Shown in pieces: positions 36,241-45,672 of a DNA stretch of 64,000 bases (the first letter of the stretch is position 1; the number at the start of each line of letters is the position of its first letter). The DNA is taken from the NCBI RefSeq assembly GCF_900115055.1, contig NZ_FOVD01000006.1, forward strand, positions 186,001 to 250,000, in the 5' to 3' direction. The stretch is from Chryseobacterium oleae. Lineage in GTDB: Bacteria; Bacteroidota; Bacteroidia; Flavobacteriales; Weeksellaceae. Below the pieces are notes generated by a model. That model was not told where the DNA came from. It searched no databases and saw only the letters and a program-made list of their open reading frames with translations. The position numbers and the translations under genes were made by a program.

Positions 36241-38241
36241 TTATGCAAACGGTGGATTCATACTGTTGACAATATTGGATGGTAATCCTGAAACGCCGGC
36301 ATATTTAACATTATTAACCAATGATACGCTATCAGCTGAAGGAAATACATAATTTCCGGTAAAAACACAGTTTTGAAAAAGAGCGTGAGTCAAGTGATCA
36401 ATTTTCCCACCTTTGCATTCTACATTTTTAAACTGGATGTTACAGGTATTGAATTCCCCTACTAAATTATCATTATCAAAATTACTCATCTCTCCTCCCT
36501 GAGCAATAAGATTTTTCACACCCATCCCGTTAAATCTTACCCTATTGTATCCAAAACAATTGTTCAATACTACTTCTGCCCTATTATTATAATCATTATT
36601 GTTCCTTGAGTGCACGTAAACACTTGTTGCGTTACCTACATTCGTGGTTAATGTACCTTCAATTTCTACCGTTGTATTATAGGTTTCCTGATAAATACTA
36701 TCTTTCACAATAAGGGCAGCAACATAGGAAGAATCAGGTTTTGCATTAAGTATAGTATCGGTTATTTTCAAATGCTTAATGTTATTATATCTTGCATTAA
36801 TCGCTCCTAAATTATAACAAGAAATTTCAGTAGCGTCCGTATTAATTATTGGTTTTATAATATTTATTCTTTCCGGAAAAGTCGGAGGAGTACTGAATGC
36901 AGGAGGAGTAGCTATACCTCCCGTAGAGGTCAGTGCAAACATAAAAATATCAGCTATTGAATATGTATTAAATACCGGATTATTGATATTCACTATCCCT
37001 CCTAAATTGGGAGTATCAGATCTGATCCCAAAAAATATTCTTGCACCTCCATTGGCTACCGGAGAATTCAGGGTAACATCATTTCCTGCAAATTGAAATG
37101 CAGCCGCGCCCGCGCCCGTTTTTACAATAGTATTATTGGCTGTAAATCTGTCCGTCCAGTGATCATCTATCCCATCTTCCCAAACACCTCTGTTGATGGT
37201 TACATCTACACTGTTTCTCCCGGTATATCCATGTCTGCAATCAATTACATTACCATCATTAATGACTACTCCTATTGATTCATAGTTCGCAATACCGTAA
37301 CCAGCTCCATCTTTTTTAAATCCTTTAATAAAAGGACTGTTGATGATAACATCAGCACATTCCTTTATTTCTAATCCCACAAGCCCGACATTAATAAGAG
37401 TATTAATAATTTTTGGATTATTTAGAGTCACATTATCCCTTCTTATCAATAAATAGCTATTCTTCGCATTTAGATTTTCGGCTGTTTCAATATTCAAATT
37501 ATCAATGATAATGGAATCTTCTAACACATATTTAGTAACAGTCAACGTGTTTTTATCATTATATGTGCATACTAAAGGGGTCGTCAATTTCCCACCATTA
37601 GTTCTTACAAATTCTCTTTTATTATAGGGGTCAGTAGGTACACCGTCACGTTCAATTAAGATCTCTGTAGAATAAAAATGTAGATTTGCAAGGCCTTCAT
37701 TAATAAAACCTACATCTAAAGTCCCTCTTAATAGTATTTGATTCCAACTGGCTTTATTAATAATTTCACCATCGAAACGACGAGCAATCGTTATGGACAC
37801 ATCCCCATTCTCATTCGTAAGAATAAATTTCCCATCACATCTTCCGCTCGTTTTAATCTCAAAAGGCTGCTTTACAACGACTTTAAAATTACCCGGAATA
37901 ACCCAAAACAGATTATTCACATTGACGTAATTAAAATAAGATAAAACATACGGCGTATCATCATACGTTCCATTTCCTTTCACTCCAAAGTATCTGACAT
38001 CCAGATCGTGGGCAAAATTATGTTCAAGTTTAATGCCTCCGGTTTCAATAATGCTCCCTCCATCATCTATGCCTAGTGTAGCAGACAAATGATAAATAAC
38101 AGGGCTTGGTGTATCTCCTTTTTCATAATATCCTAAAAGACAAACTCCTTTATAAATACCGTTTTGAAGATCTGCTATTTCCGCAGCCGACAGATTTCTC
38201 ATCTCTGCCATCGTGTTCTTTACAATACATGGAAAACTCAT
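36241..38241 (-). CDS. Pectate-lyase-superfamily beta-helix protein 1 (tailspike-like)
   Basis: 666 residues, no signal peptide. The N-terminal EMRNLSAAEIADLQNG and GVCLLGYYEKGDTP form an adaptor-like segment. DVRYFGVKGNGTYDDTP matches the entry to a pectate-lyase_3 right-handed beta-helix (compare D-V-R-D-F-G-A-K-G-D-G). The remainder is Asn/Ile/Val-rich rungs (VTLNNPKIINT, VGLEIKECADVIINSP) ending in a PPFA tail. Such helices bind or cleave polysaccharide in phage tailspikes. Its N terminus resembles that of the toxin at 51825-54089 (ELKQLTAKQIA). A shared promoter-like element lies at 38303-38352. Confidence 0.8.
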   Translation of the reverse strand: MSFPCIVKNTMAEMRNLSAAEIADLQNGIYKGVCLLGYYEKGDTPSPVIYHLSATLGIDDGGSIIETGGIKLEHNFAHDLDVRYFGVKGNGTYDDTPYVLSYFNYVNVNNLFWVIPGNFKVVVKQPFEIKTSGRCDGKFILTNENGDVSITIARRFDGEIINKASWNQILLRGTLDVGFINEGLANLHFYSTEILIERDGVPTDPYNKREFVRTNGGKLTTPLVCTYNDKNTLTVTKYVLEDSIIIDNLNIETAENLNAKNSYLLIRRDNVTLNNPKIINTLINVGLVGLEIKECADVIINSPFIKGFKKDGAGYGIANYESIGVVINDGNVIDCRHGYTGRNSVDVTINRGVWEDGIDDHWTDRFTANNTIVKTGAGAAAFQFAGNDVTLNSPVANGGARIFFGIRSDTPNLGGIVNINNPVFNTYSIADIFMFALTSTGGIATPPAFSTPPTFPERINIIKPIINTDATEISCYNLGAINARYNNIKHLKITDTILNAKPDSSYVAALIVKDSIYQETYNTTVEIEGTLTTNVGNATSVYVHSRNNNDYNNRAEVVLNNCFGYNRVRFNGMGVKNLIAQGGEMSNFDNDNLVGEFNTCNIQFKNVECKGGKIDHLTHALFQNCVFTGNYVFPSADSVSLVNNVKYAGVSGLPSNIVNSMNPPFA

Positions 38242-38302
38242 AAAAATATTTTTTGTTGGTTAATTTTAAAACGGAGATCTTTTAAATAATTATCTCATCG
38301 TC

Positions 38303-38352
38303 CTGATGCAAATATCGCCACGTACAGCGACAGAACTCGACGTGTTATATTT
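38303..38352 (-). promoter_or_regulatory. Shared two-block upstream element, copy 1
   Basis: Fifty bases identical to 40514-40563 and conserved in two blocks at 60048-60092. On the plus strand the blocks are CTGATGCAAATATC and AGCGACAGAACTCGACGTG, with nine bases between. On the sense strand the inner block reads GATATTTG, near the Bacteroidota -7 consensus TAnnTTTG. It lies about 62 bases before the beta-helix 1 ATG. It may be a promoter or regulator site. Confidence 0.65.
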
Positions 38353-38371
38353 TTTAAAAACAAAATCTCAC

Positions 38372-38411
38372 AAAAAAGAGCCCAGGATTTCCTGAACTCT
38401 TTGGTTTATTT
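38372..38411 (-). terminator. Terminator of beta-helix gene 2
   Basis: Forty bases identical to 36170-36209 with the same 13-base-pair stem and T run. It lies between the end of gene 2 and the upstream element of gene 1, so the two genes have separate transcripts. Confidence 0.85.
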
Positions 38412-38423
38412 AAATTAAAAGTT

Positions 38424-40445
38424 TTAATAAGTATCAAAAGTACAGATCGGGAAAGTAATATCCGCATCAGTCATTGTGACATGAGAAGGAATATTAGCCA
38501 TGATCACATTTCCTGCTTTTGCTGCAATTTTAAAACGAACAGCTCCTCCGGCTGTATTAACGTAGAATATTGTTCCAAGAGACAGTTTAGCCATATCTCC
38601 CGTCTTTACTGTAAAGGTTCTTGATCCCACAACAGCATCTACCGTATAGCCCGACAGTGTACTTCCCACTCCGGATTCTTTAATCACCGTAGTTTTATGG
38701 GTATTAAAATTGTAGAATTTCTCGCCGGTATTGAAGTTGAATCCAACCATACTTGAATCTGAAGGATCATTAACCGTTGAATAAGTTTCTGAGGGAATCT
38801 GAAGGAATTTCACCTTCTCAATTTTTCCTCTGTCTGCTCTGTTGATCATTACCTTCAGCCTCGCATTATCATACTGTCTTTGGATAATTCCTACATATTT
38901 TGCCTCCGGAATGAAATACATATTATTCACATAATCTCCTTCATCTTCGGCTCCGATTTTAATAATTTTCACATCTGAAGTTATTCCCGGTGCAATCCAA
39001 TAGTCCTGCGGTCTAAAATCAAGTAAATCTATCTGAGCCTGCAACAGTGCACTATCCGTAATAATATTTCTATTCTCATCAAAAAGAACAAACTGTGCAT
39101 AACGGTGCCATTGTACCCATAAGTTGGTATTGTGATCATTGATTTTAAAAACCTGACAGAATTGATTATCATAATCAGCATTGGGAAACAAACCTGTAAG
39201 TTCATTAAACGGCTCCAGATTCTTTACATAAAAATGGCTGTCTGAACCATTGGTCTTTGAGTCTCCACTTAAGTCTTCGTCTAACAAAACAACAGGCTTT
39301 TCTCCTATGTATTTAACGCCGTCCTGATCCGTAAAATAAGTCAGGTAATGAATTTGATTGGAATTAAAATTAAACTCAGAACCTCTGTGAAAAATACCTA
39401 TTCTTTCTCCTGTTTTAATTTCGATTCTTGGTTCTGAAATAGAAATTCCATAGCATGGAGCTGCTGAAAAATCAAAACAAAGGGTTTCCCAAGGGTCTAA
39501 ATCATGTCCCCATTCAAAAGCCTGATTAAGGAAAAGCCAGGAATTACATCCTTTAGAAGCAGCATCTTTCTCAAATTTCACAAACGTTCTTCTTCGCGTA
39601 ACCGTACTTACATCGAGCAATCCTGTAAAAGATCCAAACTCACCACCAATAACACGGTTTGCATTGGCCCAGCCATTATTGCTGTTTCTGATGACAAATG
39701 CATCAAGATTAGACTGCATTGATTTTAGCTGAATTTCATTCCAGGCAAAACCGGAAAATATGCCGGGTGAATCATTGGCATCACAAACAATTCCTTTGGT
39801 AAAGAAAGAAGCTCCCAGATACATTTTACAGTGCTGTGAACCCTGAAGTAAAATCCCTACATAATTATCAGAAGAAGCATTGGCTACAGGCGTTCCTGAA
39901 ATATTGGTGGTAATTGTATTTTTAAAACTATTCTGAAAAATCAGTGCCGTTTTATCACTAGTTCCTCTATAGAATATCCTATCTACAATAAAATTTACCG
40001 GCTTTTTAAATAAAATCGTATTTGTAATTTTATATCCAACCGGGCTGTTTCCAACTAAAGTAACAGACTGGAGCTCTAGAGAGAAGCGCTCACTTGGATT
40101 ATTTGGATCCACAGATACAAAATCATACAGTCTGTTCACAAAATCTGCCGCTTTTAAAAATGCCTGCGTATCATCTGTTGTCGCATCTCCTTTTGCTCCA
40201 AAAAGCTCAATATTAATAGGTTTTCCCGCCAGGAAACTTGTCAGTGCATAATATTCACCGTTTCTTTTTCGGTAAATAATACCATCACATAAAGCGTCTG
40301 TCATAGCAACCGGGTTAGCCTCGTGATACCAGTGAGTCACTTTCTGATAGTTTACATTTTCTAAAGAATAGCTGTCTACCAGCTGTACCAAATCATCTGC
40401 CGGGTCTGTAGAGGTGGGTGAAAAAAAATCGTTCGTAAATTTCAT
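38424..40445 (-). CDS. Pectate-lyase-superfamily beta-helix protein 2 (tailspike-like)
   Basis: 673 residues, no signal peptide. An N-terminal ~70-residue segment ends in WYHEANPVAMTDALCDG and IYRKRNGEYY, then INIELFGAKGDATTDDTQA starts a pectate-lyase_3 helix. The final ~130 residues (VGSRTFTVKTGDMAKLS, FKIAAKAGNVIMA) are beta-rich and may be a trimerisation or binding tip. Paralogue of the adjacent gene in fold, terminator and upstream element, but divergent in sequence. Absence of a Sec or T9SS signal suggests loading into another apparatus. Confidence 0.8.
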   Translation of the reverse strand: MKFTNDFFSPTSTDPADDLVQLVDSYSLENVNYQKVTHWYHEANPVAMTDALCDGIIYRKRNGEYYALTSFLAGKPINIELFGAKGDATTDDTQAFLKAADFVNRLYDFVSVDPNNPSERFSLELQSVTLVGNSPVGYKITNTILFKKPVNFIVDRIFYRGTSDKTALIFQNSFKNTITTNISGTPVANASSDNYVGILLQGSQHCKMYLGASFFTKGIVCDANDSPGIFSGFAWNEIQLKSMQSNLDAFVIRNSNNGWANANRVIGGEFGSFTGLLDVSTVTRRRTFVKFEKDAASKGCNSWLFLNQAFEWGHDLDPWETLCFDFSAAPCYGISISEPRIEIKTGERIGIFHRGSEFNFNSNQIHYLTYFTDQDGVKYIGEKPVVLLDEDLSGDSKTNGSDSHFYVKNLEPFNELTGLFPNADYDNQFCQVFKINDHNTNLWVQWHRYAQFVLFDENRNIITDSALLQAQIDLLDFRPQDYWIAPGITSDVKIIKIGAEDEGDYVNNMYFIPEAKYVGIIQRQYDNARLKVMINRADRGKIEKVKFLQIPSETYSTVNDPSDSSMVGFNFNTGEKFYNFNTHKTTVIKESGVGSTLSGYTVDAVVGSRTFTVKTGDMAKLSLGTIFYVNTAGGAVRFKIAAKAGNVIMANIPSHVTMTDADITFPICTFDTY

Positions 40446-40513
40446 TTTGTTAATATTTTTTGATTAAAGTGAATGATTAGAACAAAGATGATATGGCCAT
40501 ATTCTCTTTTTGT

Positions 40514-40563
40514 CTGATGCAAATATCGCCACGTACAGCGACAGAACTCGACGTGTTATATTT
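40514..40563 (-). promoter_or_regulatory. Shared two-block upstream element, copy 2
   Basis: Identical over 50 bases to 38303-38352. It lies 69 bases before the beta-helix 2 ATG, so it precedes both paralogues at nearly the same distance. Confidence 0.65.
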
Positions 40564-40675
40564 AAAAAATTAAATTAAATCAACTGATTGTTAGTAAATT
40601 AGAAATTAATAAATAAAAATTATGTCAGGATTCGCCAACCTCCCCGACAGTAGTTGTGTAACAAAAATTTTATTT

Positions 40676-41899
40676 ATGAAAAAAAACCTATTCAAAACAG
40701 CGTCGTTAGCAGCGGGAATACTGTCAACGTTTATTCTTACCTCTTGTGATGACAATGACCATATGATGATGGAAAATACCTCCGTCCAAAGAACCATCAC
40801 TTTTGAAAATGTGGTCACACCAAAAGATTTTGTCGAAAGCGGAAGTTTTCAGGGGACAGGCAGCCCGGTGATTTTACCCGGACAGTCAGTTTCCATAACA
40901 TTTAGTGCGGGAAAAACACAGGCCTTGATGTTGGCAACAATGTACGGTGCTTCCAAAGATTGGTTTTTTGCCTCAAAGCAGCCTGGTATCAAGCTATTTG
41001 ATGACAATGGAAATGCGGTCACCGGAGATGTTTCTTCACAGGTTCTCTTGTGGGACAACGGAACAAAAAATGACATGTCCGGACAGGTGGAAAGTAAACC
41101 TATTGCTCAGGTTCCCAATGTGAACGCCTCTCAACTGATGAAACTTAATCTTACGTACAACGACGTTTCTTCTGAATTTACTCTGACCATCAGCAACAAT
41201 TCAGGAGGAACAGCCAACGAGACTCCATTTTCACCTGGCGTATGGGCGGTTTCAAATTATAACGGATCTCAACTTCTCAACAACGCTCCTTTTTTCACAG
41301 CAAATGCTTTATCCAATCCTGAAATTACAGATATAGCCCAGATGGGAAATATCAGTAAAATGATGATGAAACTTAATGCAAACACGGGAATTATGACAGG
41401 TCTTTCCCCGGCTTTGGTCGTTGTTTACACTGGTGATAAAAATCCTGTGTATGAATTGGGGCAGACGGATGCAGGAAAAGGATTAAAGGAAATTTCACAG
41501 TCTGGAAATGTTTCAAAACTCCAGACCAGCCTAAAAACTTTACCGAACGTTAAAGGAGTTTATGTGGCAGGAAGCGCACCTGTAACTCCTGGAAATAAGG
41601 TGATGACTCAATTTACGGCCGCTCCCGGAGATAAAATTGCCTATGTTACTATGTTTGGTTTCTCCAATGACTGGTTTTATGCCAATGAACAAAGTATTGA
41701 TGCCAATGCTAAAGGTGATCTTACTTCAAAAACTACCCTATTTGATTCCGGAACGGGTGTAGATCAATATCCCGGTGCAGGAAACAGACAGGCTTTATTC
41801 GGAGGAACCCCGCAAAGCGAAAGCAAGCCTATTGCTAAAGTCGGTAGTATTTTCCCTGTTCCGGCAGTGCAGAATGTGATTAAAGTAACGATCAATTAA
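40676..41899 (+). CDS. Spondin_N domain lipoprotein (two domains)
   Basis: 407 residues from the ATG at 40676; an in-frame ATG at 40622 lies ahead of the lipoprotein signal and is less likely. Lipobox TSC is in AGILSTFILTSCDD. Two copies of a Spondin_N-type domain can be seen by GASKDWFFA (about residue 85) and GFSNDWFYA (about residue 325), each with a later segment around PIAQV / PIAKV. Surface or periplasmic; in other bacteria such domains are found in adhesion or matrix-like proteins. Convergent with the NRPS-like gene. Confidence 0.8.
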   Translation: MKKNLFKTASLAAGILSTFILTSCDDNDHMMMENTSVQRTITFENVVTPKDFVESGSFQGTGSPVILPGQSVSITFSAGKTQALMLATMYGASKDWFFASKQPGIKLFDDNGNAVTGDVSSQVLLWDNGTKNDMSGQVESKPIAQVPNVNASQLMKLNLTYNDVSSEFTLTISNNSGGTANETPFSPGVWAVSNYNGSQLLNNAPFFTANALSNPEITDIAQMGNISKMMMKLNANTGIMTGLSPALVVVYTGDKNPVYELGQTDAGKGLKEISQSGNVSKLQTSLKTLPNVKGVYVAGSAPVTPGNKVMTQFTAAPGDKIAYVTMFGFSNDWFYANEQSIDANAKGDLTSKTTLFDSGTGVDQYPGAGNRQALFGGTPQSESKPIAKVGSIFPVPAVQNVIKVTIN

Positions 41900-41931
41900 C
41901 AACTTTAAAAAACTTTTAAATTCAATTCATA

Positions 41932-41966
41932 AAAATACCAGACAGCGAGACTGTCTGGTATTTTTC
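41932..41966. terminator. Bidirectional terminator between convergent genes
   Basis: AAATACCAGACAG and CTGTCTGGTATTT form a perfect stem around CGAGA with A on one side and T on the other. It can serve both the Spondin_N gene and the reductase gene. Confidence 0.88.
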
Positions 41967-41982
41967 GCTATAAATAAAATAA

Positions 41983-44900
41983 TTACGAAAGAGGAATTCC
42001 CAAATAGTTAAGGTAAGCATCAAGCATCTTCTTATCAAATGCTGGTTCCTCAATTCCGGAATTTTCTAAGAACTGTATCACGTTGGAACAATCCCAAACA
42101 TACGTATTCTGATACAATTCCACTGTAGAAAGCCCTTCATGCATATTATCCTTAAAAAGGCTGGTCAGTGGGTACAAACGGTTTTTACTGTCATCTTCCC
42201 ATTGTTTTCTCCATTCTTTATAAGGAAGTCCTTCAAGAGTCAACGGATAATATTTCTTCAGCAGAGCAAAGAAACTTTCAAGGGTAAGATTGGTTTCCGG
42301 CCTGGCGATCAGATTGAACTTTTTTCCTACGGCTTCTTTATTTTTCGTGATATGAGCCATAGCTTTGGTCATATAATCTACCGTAATCAGTCCTTCTCTT
42401 AGCTCCGTCAGCAAAGGATAGGACTTAAATTCCACACAGTTTTTCACCAACCCGGACCACCACTGATAAGGCGCACTGGCACCTGTTTCACTGTGACACA
42501 TCGCATAGCCCAGACGGTAAGTAATCAAGGGAAGCCCCTCTTTGGCCGCCAGATCAGCGACTGCTTCCATCACCCATTTACTTCTTACATAACCAATGTC
42601 TTTGCTTACAGACATCAGATTCTGGGCAATGTCATCACTTTCCAGCATAACTGTTTTACCAGTAAATACGTGTCCCCAGCTATATACAGAAATGGTAGAA
42701 AGAAGGGCAAGACATTTGGTTTTTTCGGCGCCGGCGAGCTTTATAATCTCTCTTAATCCTTCCACATTGGGAGCCTTCATATAAGAATAAGGTTCAATAA
42801 AATTCACAGAACTTCCGGAATGATACATAAGGTCCAGCATTCCCGCAAGGCTTTTGAACACCTCATCAGAAAGGCCCAGTAACGGAAGTGAAAGGTCACC
42901 AATTACCGGAATGATTCTCGGTTTCTGATTTTCTTTCCGTTCAATATGATACTGTTTAAAACATCGGTCTATTTTCTCCACCGCATGAAATTCATCCTGA
43001 GCTCTTACCAGACAGTAAATATCGGCATCAGTCGTATCTAAAAGTTCCTGCAAGAGGTGAATTCCGACAAATCCGGTCACTCCGGTCAAAAATATCGTCT
43101 TAGGGTTTTCCAATTGCTTAGGATCAAAACCGCCGGCAAAAACAGTTCCGGGAGCAAGGTAAACATCCTGCTGAAGAGCAACATAAGGCTCAACATCTTC
43201 TATAGGAATCGCTTCACTTGCTTCTTTGGCTCTGGCAATCAATTCATCTGCGAGCTGTTTCAATACCGGAAACTGGTAGATATCCCGCATATAAACTTTG
43301 GTATCAAGCTTTGAATTCAACGCTGTAGCTACTATAGCCACGAGGAGAGAATTTCCTCCGATATCAAAAAAGTTATCTGTTATATTAATCACCGGACGCT
43401 CCAGTTCCTCTGACCAGATGTCTGCAATAATTTTTTCGGTCTCGTTGGTAGGCGGCTCTGTAGAAATAAGTTCTTTAGCTTCTTTATCTGCCAGCTCTTT
43501 CAGATAATGAGTGTCGGTTTTTCCATTGGCGGTAAGGGGTATCTTATCCACACTTACAATTTGCGCAGGGATCATGTAGCCGGGTAATTCTTCTTTCAAC
43601 TGCTGTCTTATCCATGCTGCATCTGATTTTACATCTGATTTAAATACAATAAAGGCAACAATGTATTTATTGCCTCCTGCATGGTCTTTGGTGATCACTG
43701 CAGCTTCCTGTATTCCATCCAAACGGGCAAGCGTACGTTCTATCTCTCCCAGCTCCACCCGGAATCCACGGATTTTCACCTGATTGTCTATTCTTCCTAA
43801 AAATTCAATATCTCCGTCGGGCTTCCAACGGGCGAGATCTCCGGTCCGATATAATTTTTCGTTTTCCCTGAACGGACTCGCAATGAATTTTAACGCAGTA
43901 AGTTCTTCATTATTGAGGTAACCTTTGGCAAGAATATTTCCTCCGATGTGTAATTCTCCTACAGCTCCAACAGGAAGAAGCTCATTATTTTCACTTAAAA
44001 TATAAGCCTTTGCATTGGCAACCGGTTTCCCGATGGAAGAAACATAGGCTCCATTGACATCTTTTACTTTTTTAAAGGTTGCATACACTGTACATTCCGT
44101 AGGCCCATAATAATCGATCAGTTCATAACTCAATTCGCTGGTAAGAACAGGCTTTAGTTTTTCACCTCCTGTAAAAAGATATTTGAGTTCCAGATCTTTA
44201 TAATTTCTGGTTTCAGCTACGACAGAGGGAGCCAGAACAGAGGGTACAAACCCGTGGGTAATGCGGTTTTTACGGTAATAATTCACCAGTTCTGATGCTT
44301 CTACCCGGTCTTCATTCTCTGCGATAAAAAGTACGCCACCGGCAGTAAGTGCCGACCAGGTTTCCCATACCGAGATATCAAATGCCAGCCCGGCTACAAG
44401 CGTTAGGCGTGACGTATGATCAACATGAAAATAATGGTTGTGCCATGTGACCAGATGCTGGATGCTGTGATGAGAGATCATGACCCCTTTTGGATTTCCT
44501 GTAGACCCGGAGGTGTAGATCGTATAGGCCAACGCATCCTGATGAGGCGTGATATTCGGCTGCTCCGGAGAAAACCCGGCAAGGCTTTCCATTTGATCCA
44601 TATAAAAAACTTCAGTCTTGATTCCGTTCGGCAGGAGATTTCCCCGTGACGGGTCGGTCAGTATGATTTCTGCTGAGGCGTCTGCAAGAATATATTCTAC
44701 ACGCTTAACTGGATAAGCAGGATCTATTGGTACATAAGCGGCACCGGTTTTCAGAACTCCCAAAATAGCAACAAGCCATTCTAATGACCGGTCCAGCCAT
44801 ACCGGAACATACATTCCCTCTTTTATTCCTTTTTCTAAGAGAGCATTGGCCAATTGATTACTTTTCAGATCAAGTTCCCGATACGAAATCTGTTTACCCT

Positions 44901-45090
44901 GATAAACAGCAGCAGTATTTTCAGGATGAAGAGCTACCTGCTTTTTGAAAAGGGAAACCAGCGTTTCTTCTTTGGGGTAATCCCAGTTTGTGGTATTGAA
45001 ATCATTAAGAAGTTTTTCACGGTCTTCTGAAGATAAAAGAACCGGCACACCGGCGGGCTGCCCCGATGGGGTTGATAAGGTATTGGGCAT
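41983..45090 (-). CDS. One-module NRPS-like carboxylate reductase (A-PCP-R)
   Basis: 1035 residues in three domains. Adenylation (about 40-530): TSGSTGNPKGVM near 192, FDISVWE, YYGPTECT and LYRTGDLARW, ending LTANGKTD. Peptidyl carrier (about 545-620): DNFFDIGGNSLL, phosphopantetheine Ser near 577. Thioester reductase (from about 660): TGVTGFVGIHLLQELL with NAD(P)H-binding Rossmann, STISVYSW and YVRSK (active Tyr and Lys near 832). It activates a carboxylate and releases it as an aldehyde or alcohol. By alignment from memory the specificity residues read D-I-W-F-F-G-Y-V-Y-K; the first Asp suggests an alpha-amino acid. No partner NRPS is in the window. Needs a phosphopantetheinyl transferase elsewhere. 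Confidence 0.9.
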   Translation of the reverse strand: MPNTLSTPSGQPAGVPVLLSSEDREKLLNDFNTTNWDYPKEETLVSLFKKQVALHPENTAAVYQGKQISYRELDLKSNQLANALLEKGIKEGMYVPVWLDRSLEWLVAILGVLKTGAAYVPIDPAYPVKRVEYILADASAEIILTDPSRGNLLPNGIKTEVFYMDQMESLAGFSPEQPNITPHQDALAYTIYTSGSTGNPKGVMISHHSIQHLVTWHNHYFHVDHTSRLTLVAGLAFDISVWETWSALTAGGVLFIAENEDRVEASELVNYYRKNRITHGFVPSVLAPSVVAETRNYKDLELKYLFTGGEKLKPVLTSELSYELIDYYGPTECTVYATFKKVKDVNGAYVSSIGKPVANAKAYILSENNELLPVGAVGELHIGGNILAKGYLNNEELTALKFIASPFRENEKLYRTGDLARWKPDGDIEFLGRIDNQVKIRGFRVELGEIERTLARLDGIQEAAVITKDHAGGNKYIVAFIVFKSDVKSDAAWIRQQLKEELPGYMIPAQIVSVDKIPLTANGKTDTHYLKELADKEAKELISTEPPTNETEKIIADIWSEELERPVINITDNFFDIGGNSLLVAIVATALNSKLDTKVYMRDIYQFPVLKQLADELIARAKEASEAIPIEDVEPYVALQQDVYLAPGTVFAGGFDPKQLENPKTIFLTGVTGFVGIHLLQELLDTTDADIYCLVRAQDEFHAVEKIDRCFKQYHIERKENQKPRIIPVIGDLSLPLLGLSDEVFKSLAGMLDLMYHSGSSVNFIEPYSYMKAPNVEGLREIIKLAGAEKTKCLALLSTISVYSWGHVFTGKTVMLESDDIAQNLMSVSKDIGYVRSKWVMEAVADLAAKEGLPLITYRLGYAMCHSETGASAPYQWWSGLVKNCVEFKSYPLLTELREGLITVDYMTKAMAHITKNKEAVGKKFNLIARPETNLTLESFFALLKKYYPLTLEGLPYKEWRKQWEDDSKNRLYPLTSLFKDNMHEGLSTVELYQNTYVWDCSNVIQFLENSGIEEPAFDKKMLDAYLNYLGIPLS

Positions 45091-45488
45091 ATTAGTTTTT
45101 TCGTTTTTGGTTAATGATAAAAATCGGAATGATCTGCATGCATAGCAGAACCTTAAACGTGTTCAAAAACAGTCTATTACAATTCAACCGATAAAGAATG
45201 TGGTTAATTCTTCAGGAATGTTATTTAACTTATACCTTCCTACGTTTCATTAATTGATTTTTCTTTCATAATGCAATATTTTTAAAAATTTGGTAATCAA
45301 ATTTAACATAATATTTTGCATTGTGATCTAAACAAGAATAAATTTTCCCAAATAAGAGAATTAATTTAAAATATTAAAATTTGTCTCATTAAAATACTGT
45401 ACATAAGAATATTAAACATTAATAAACTAAATCACAATAATAAAATATTGATTTAATGACCTTAGACGGCTTAAAACTGAGCATTCTT
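45091..45488. other. AT-rich promoter region upstream of the NRPS-like gene
   Basis: About 400 bases with no credible gene. Bases 45129-45170 (AGCAGAACCTTAAACGTGTT) faintly resemble the shared element but match only in AGAAC and ACGTGTT. Otherwise nothing identifiable. Confidence 0.4.
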
Positions 45489-45521
45489 AACCCTGTCAAG
45501 GTTTTAAACCTTGACAGGGTT
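45489..45521. repeat. Perfect 33-base extragenic palindrome
   Basis: Two 16-base arms (AACCCTGTCAAGGTTT and its exact reverse complement) flank a single base. No T run follows that would make it an ordinary terminator. It resembles a REP-like extragenic palindrome found in Bacteroidota genomes. It lies 150 bases from the comM stop, in a non-coding gap. Confidence 0.8.
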
Positions 45522-45672
45522 TAAAACCAGTAGTATACGCACATTTTTTTATTCTTATAAACTCAATTTCCTCTTCCACGCTCAGACCGATCAGTATTAA
45601 ATCTTTAGAAACCAGAAAAAATTATATAAAAATCTAATCATTCAAATCAAGTATTTATTGCAAAATTCAGAA

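Noticed and set aside
36241..40445. Secreted pectate lyases for plant polysaccharide degradation
   Set aside because: Fold entry is shared, but neither has a signal peptide or T9SS tail, and the genes share control with a toxin operon.
45129..45170. Fourth copy of the shared two-block element upstream of the NRPS-like gene
   Set aside because: Only AGAAC and ACGTGTT match, with different spacing; the GCAAATATC block is missing.
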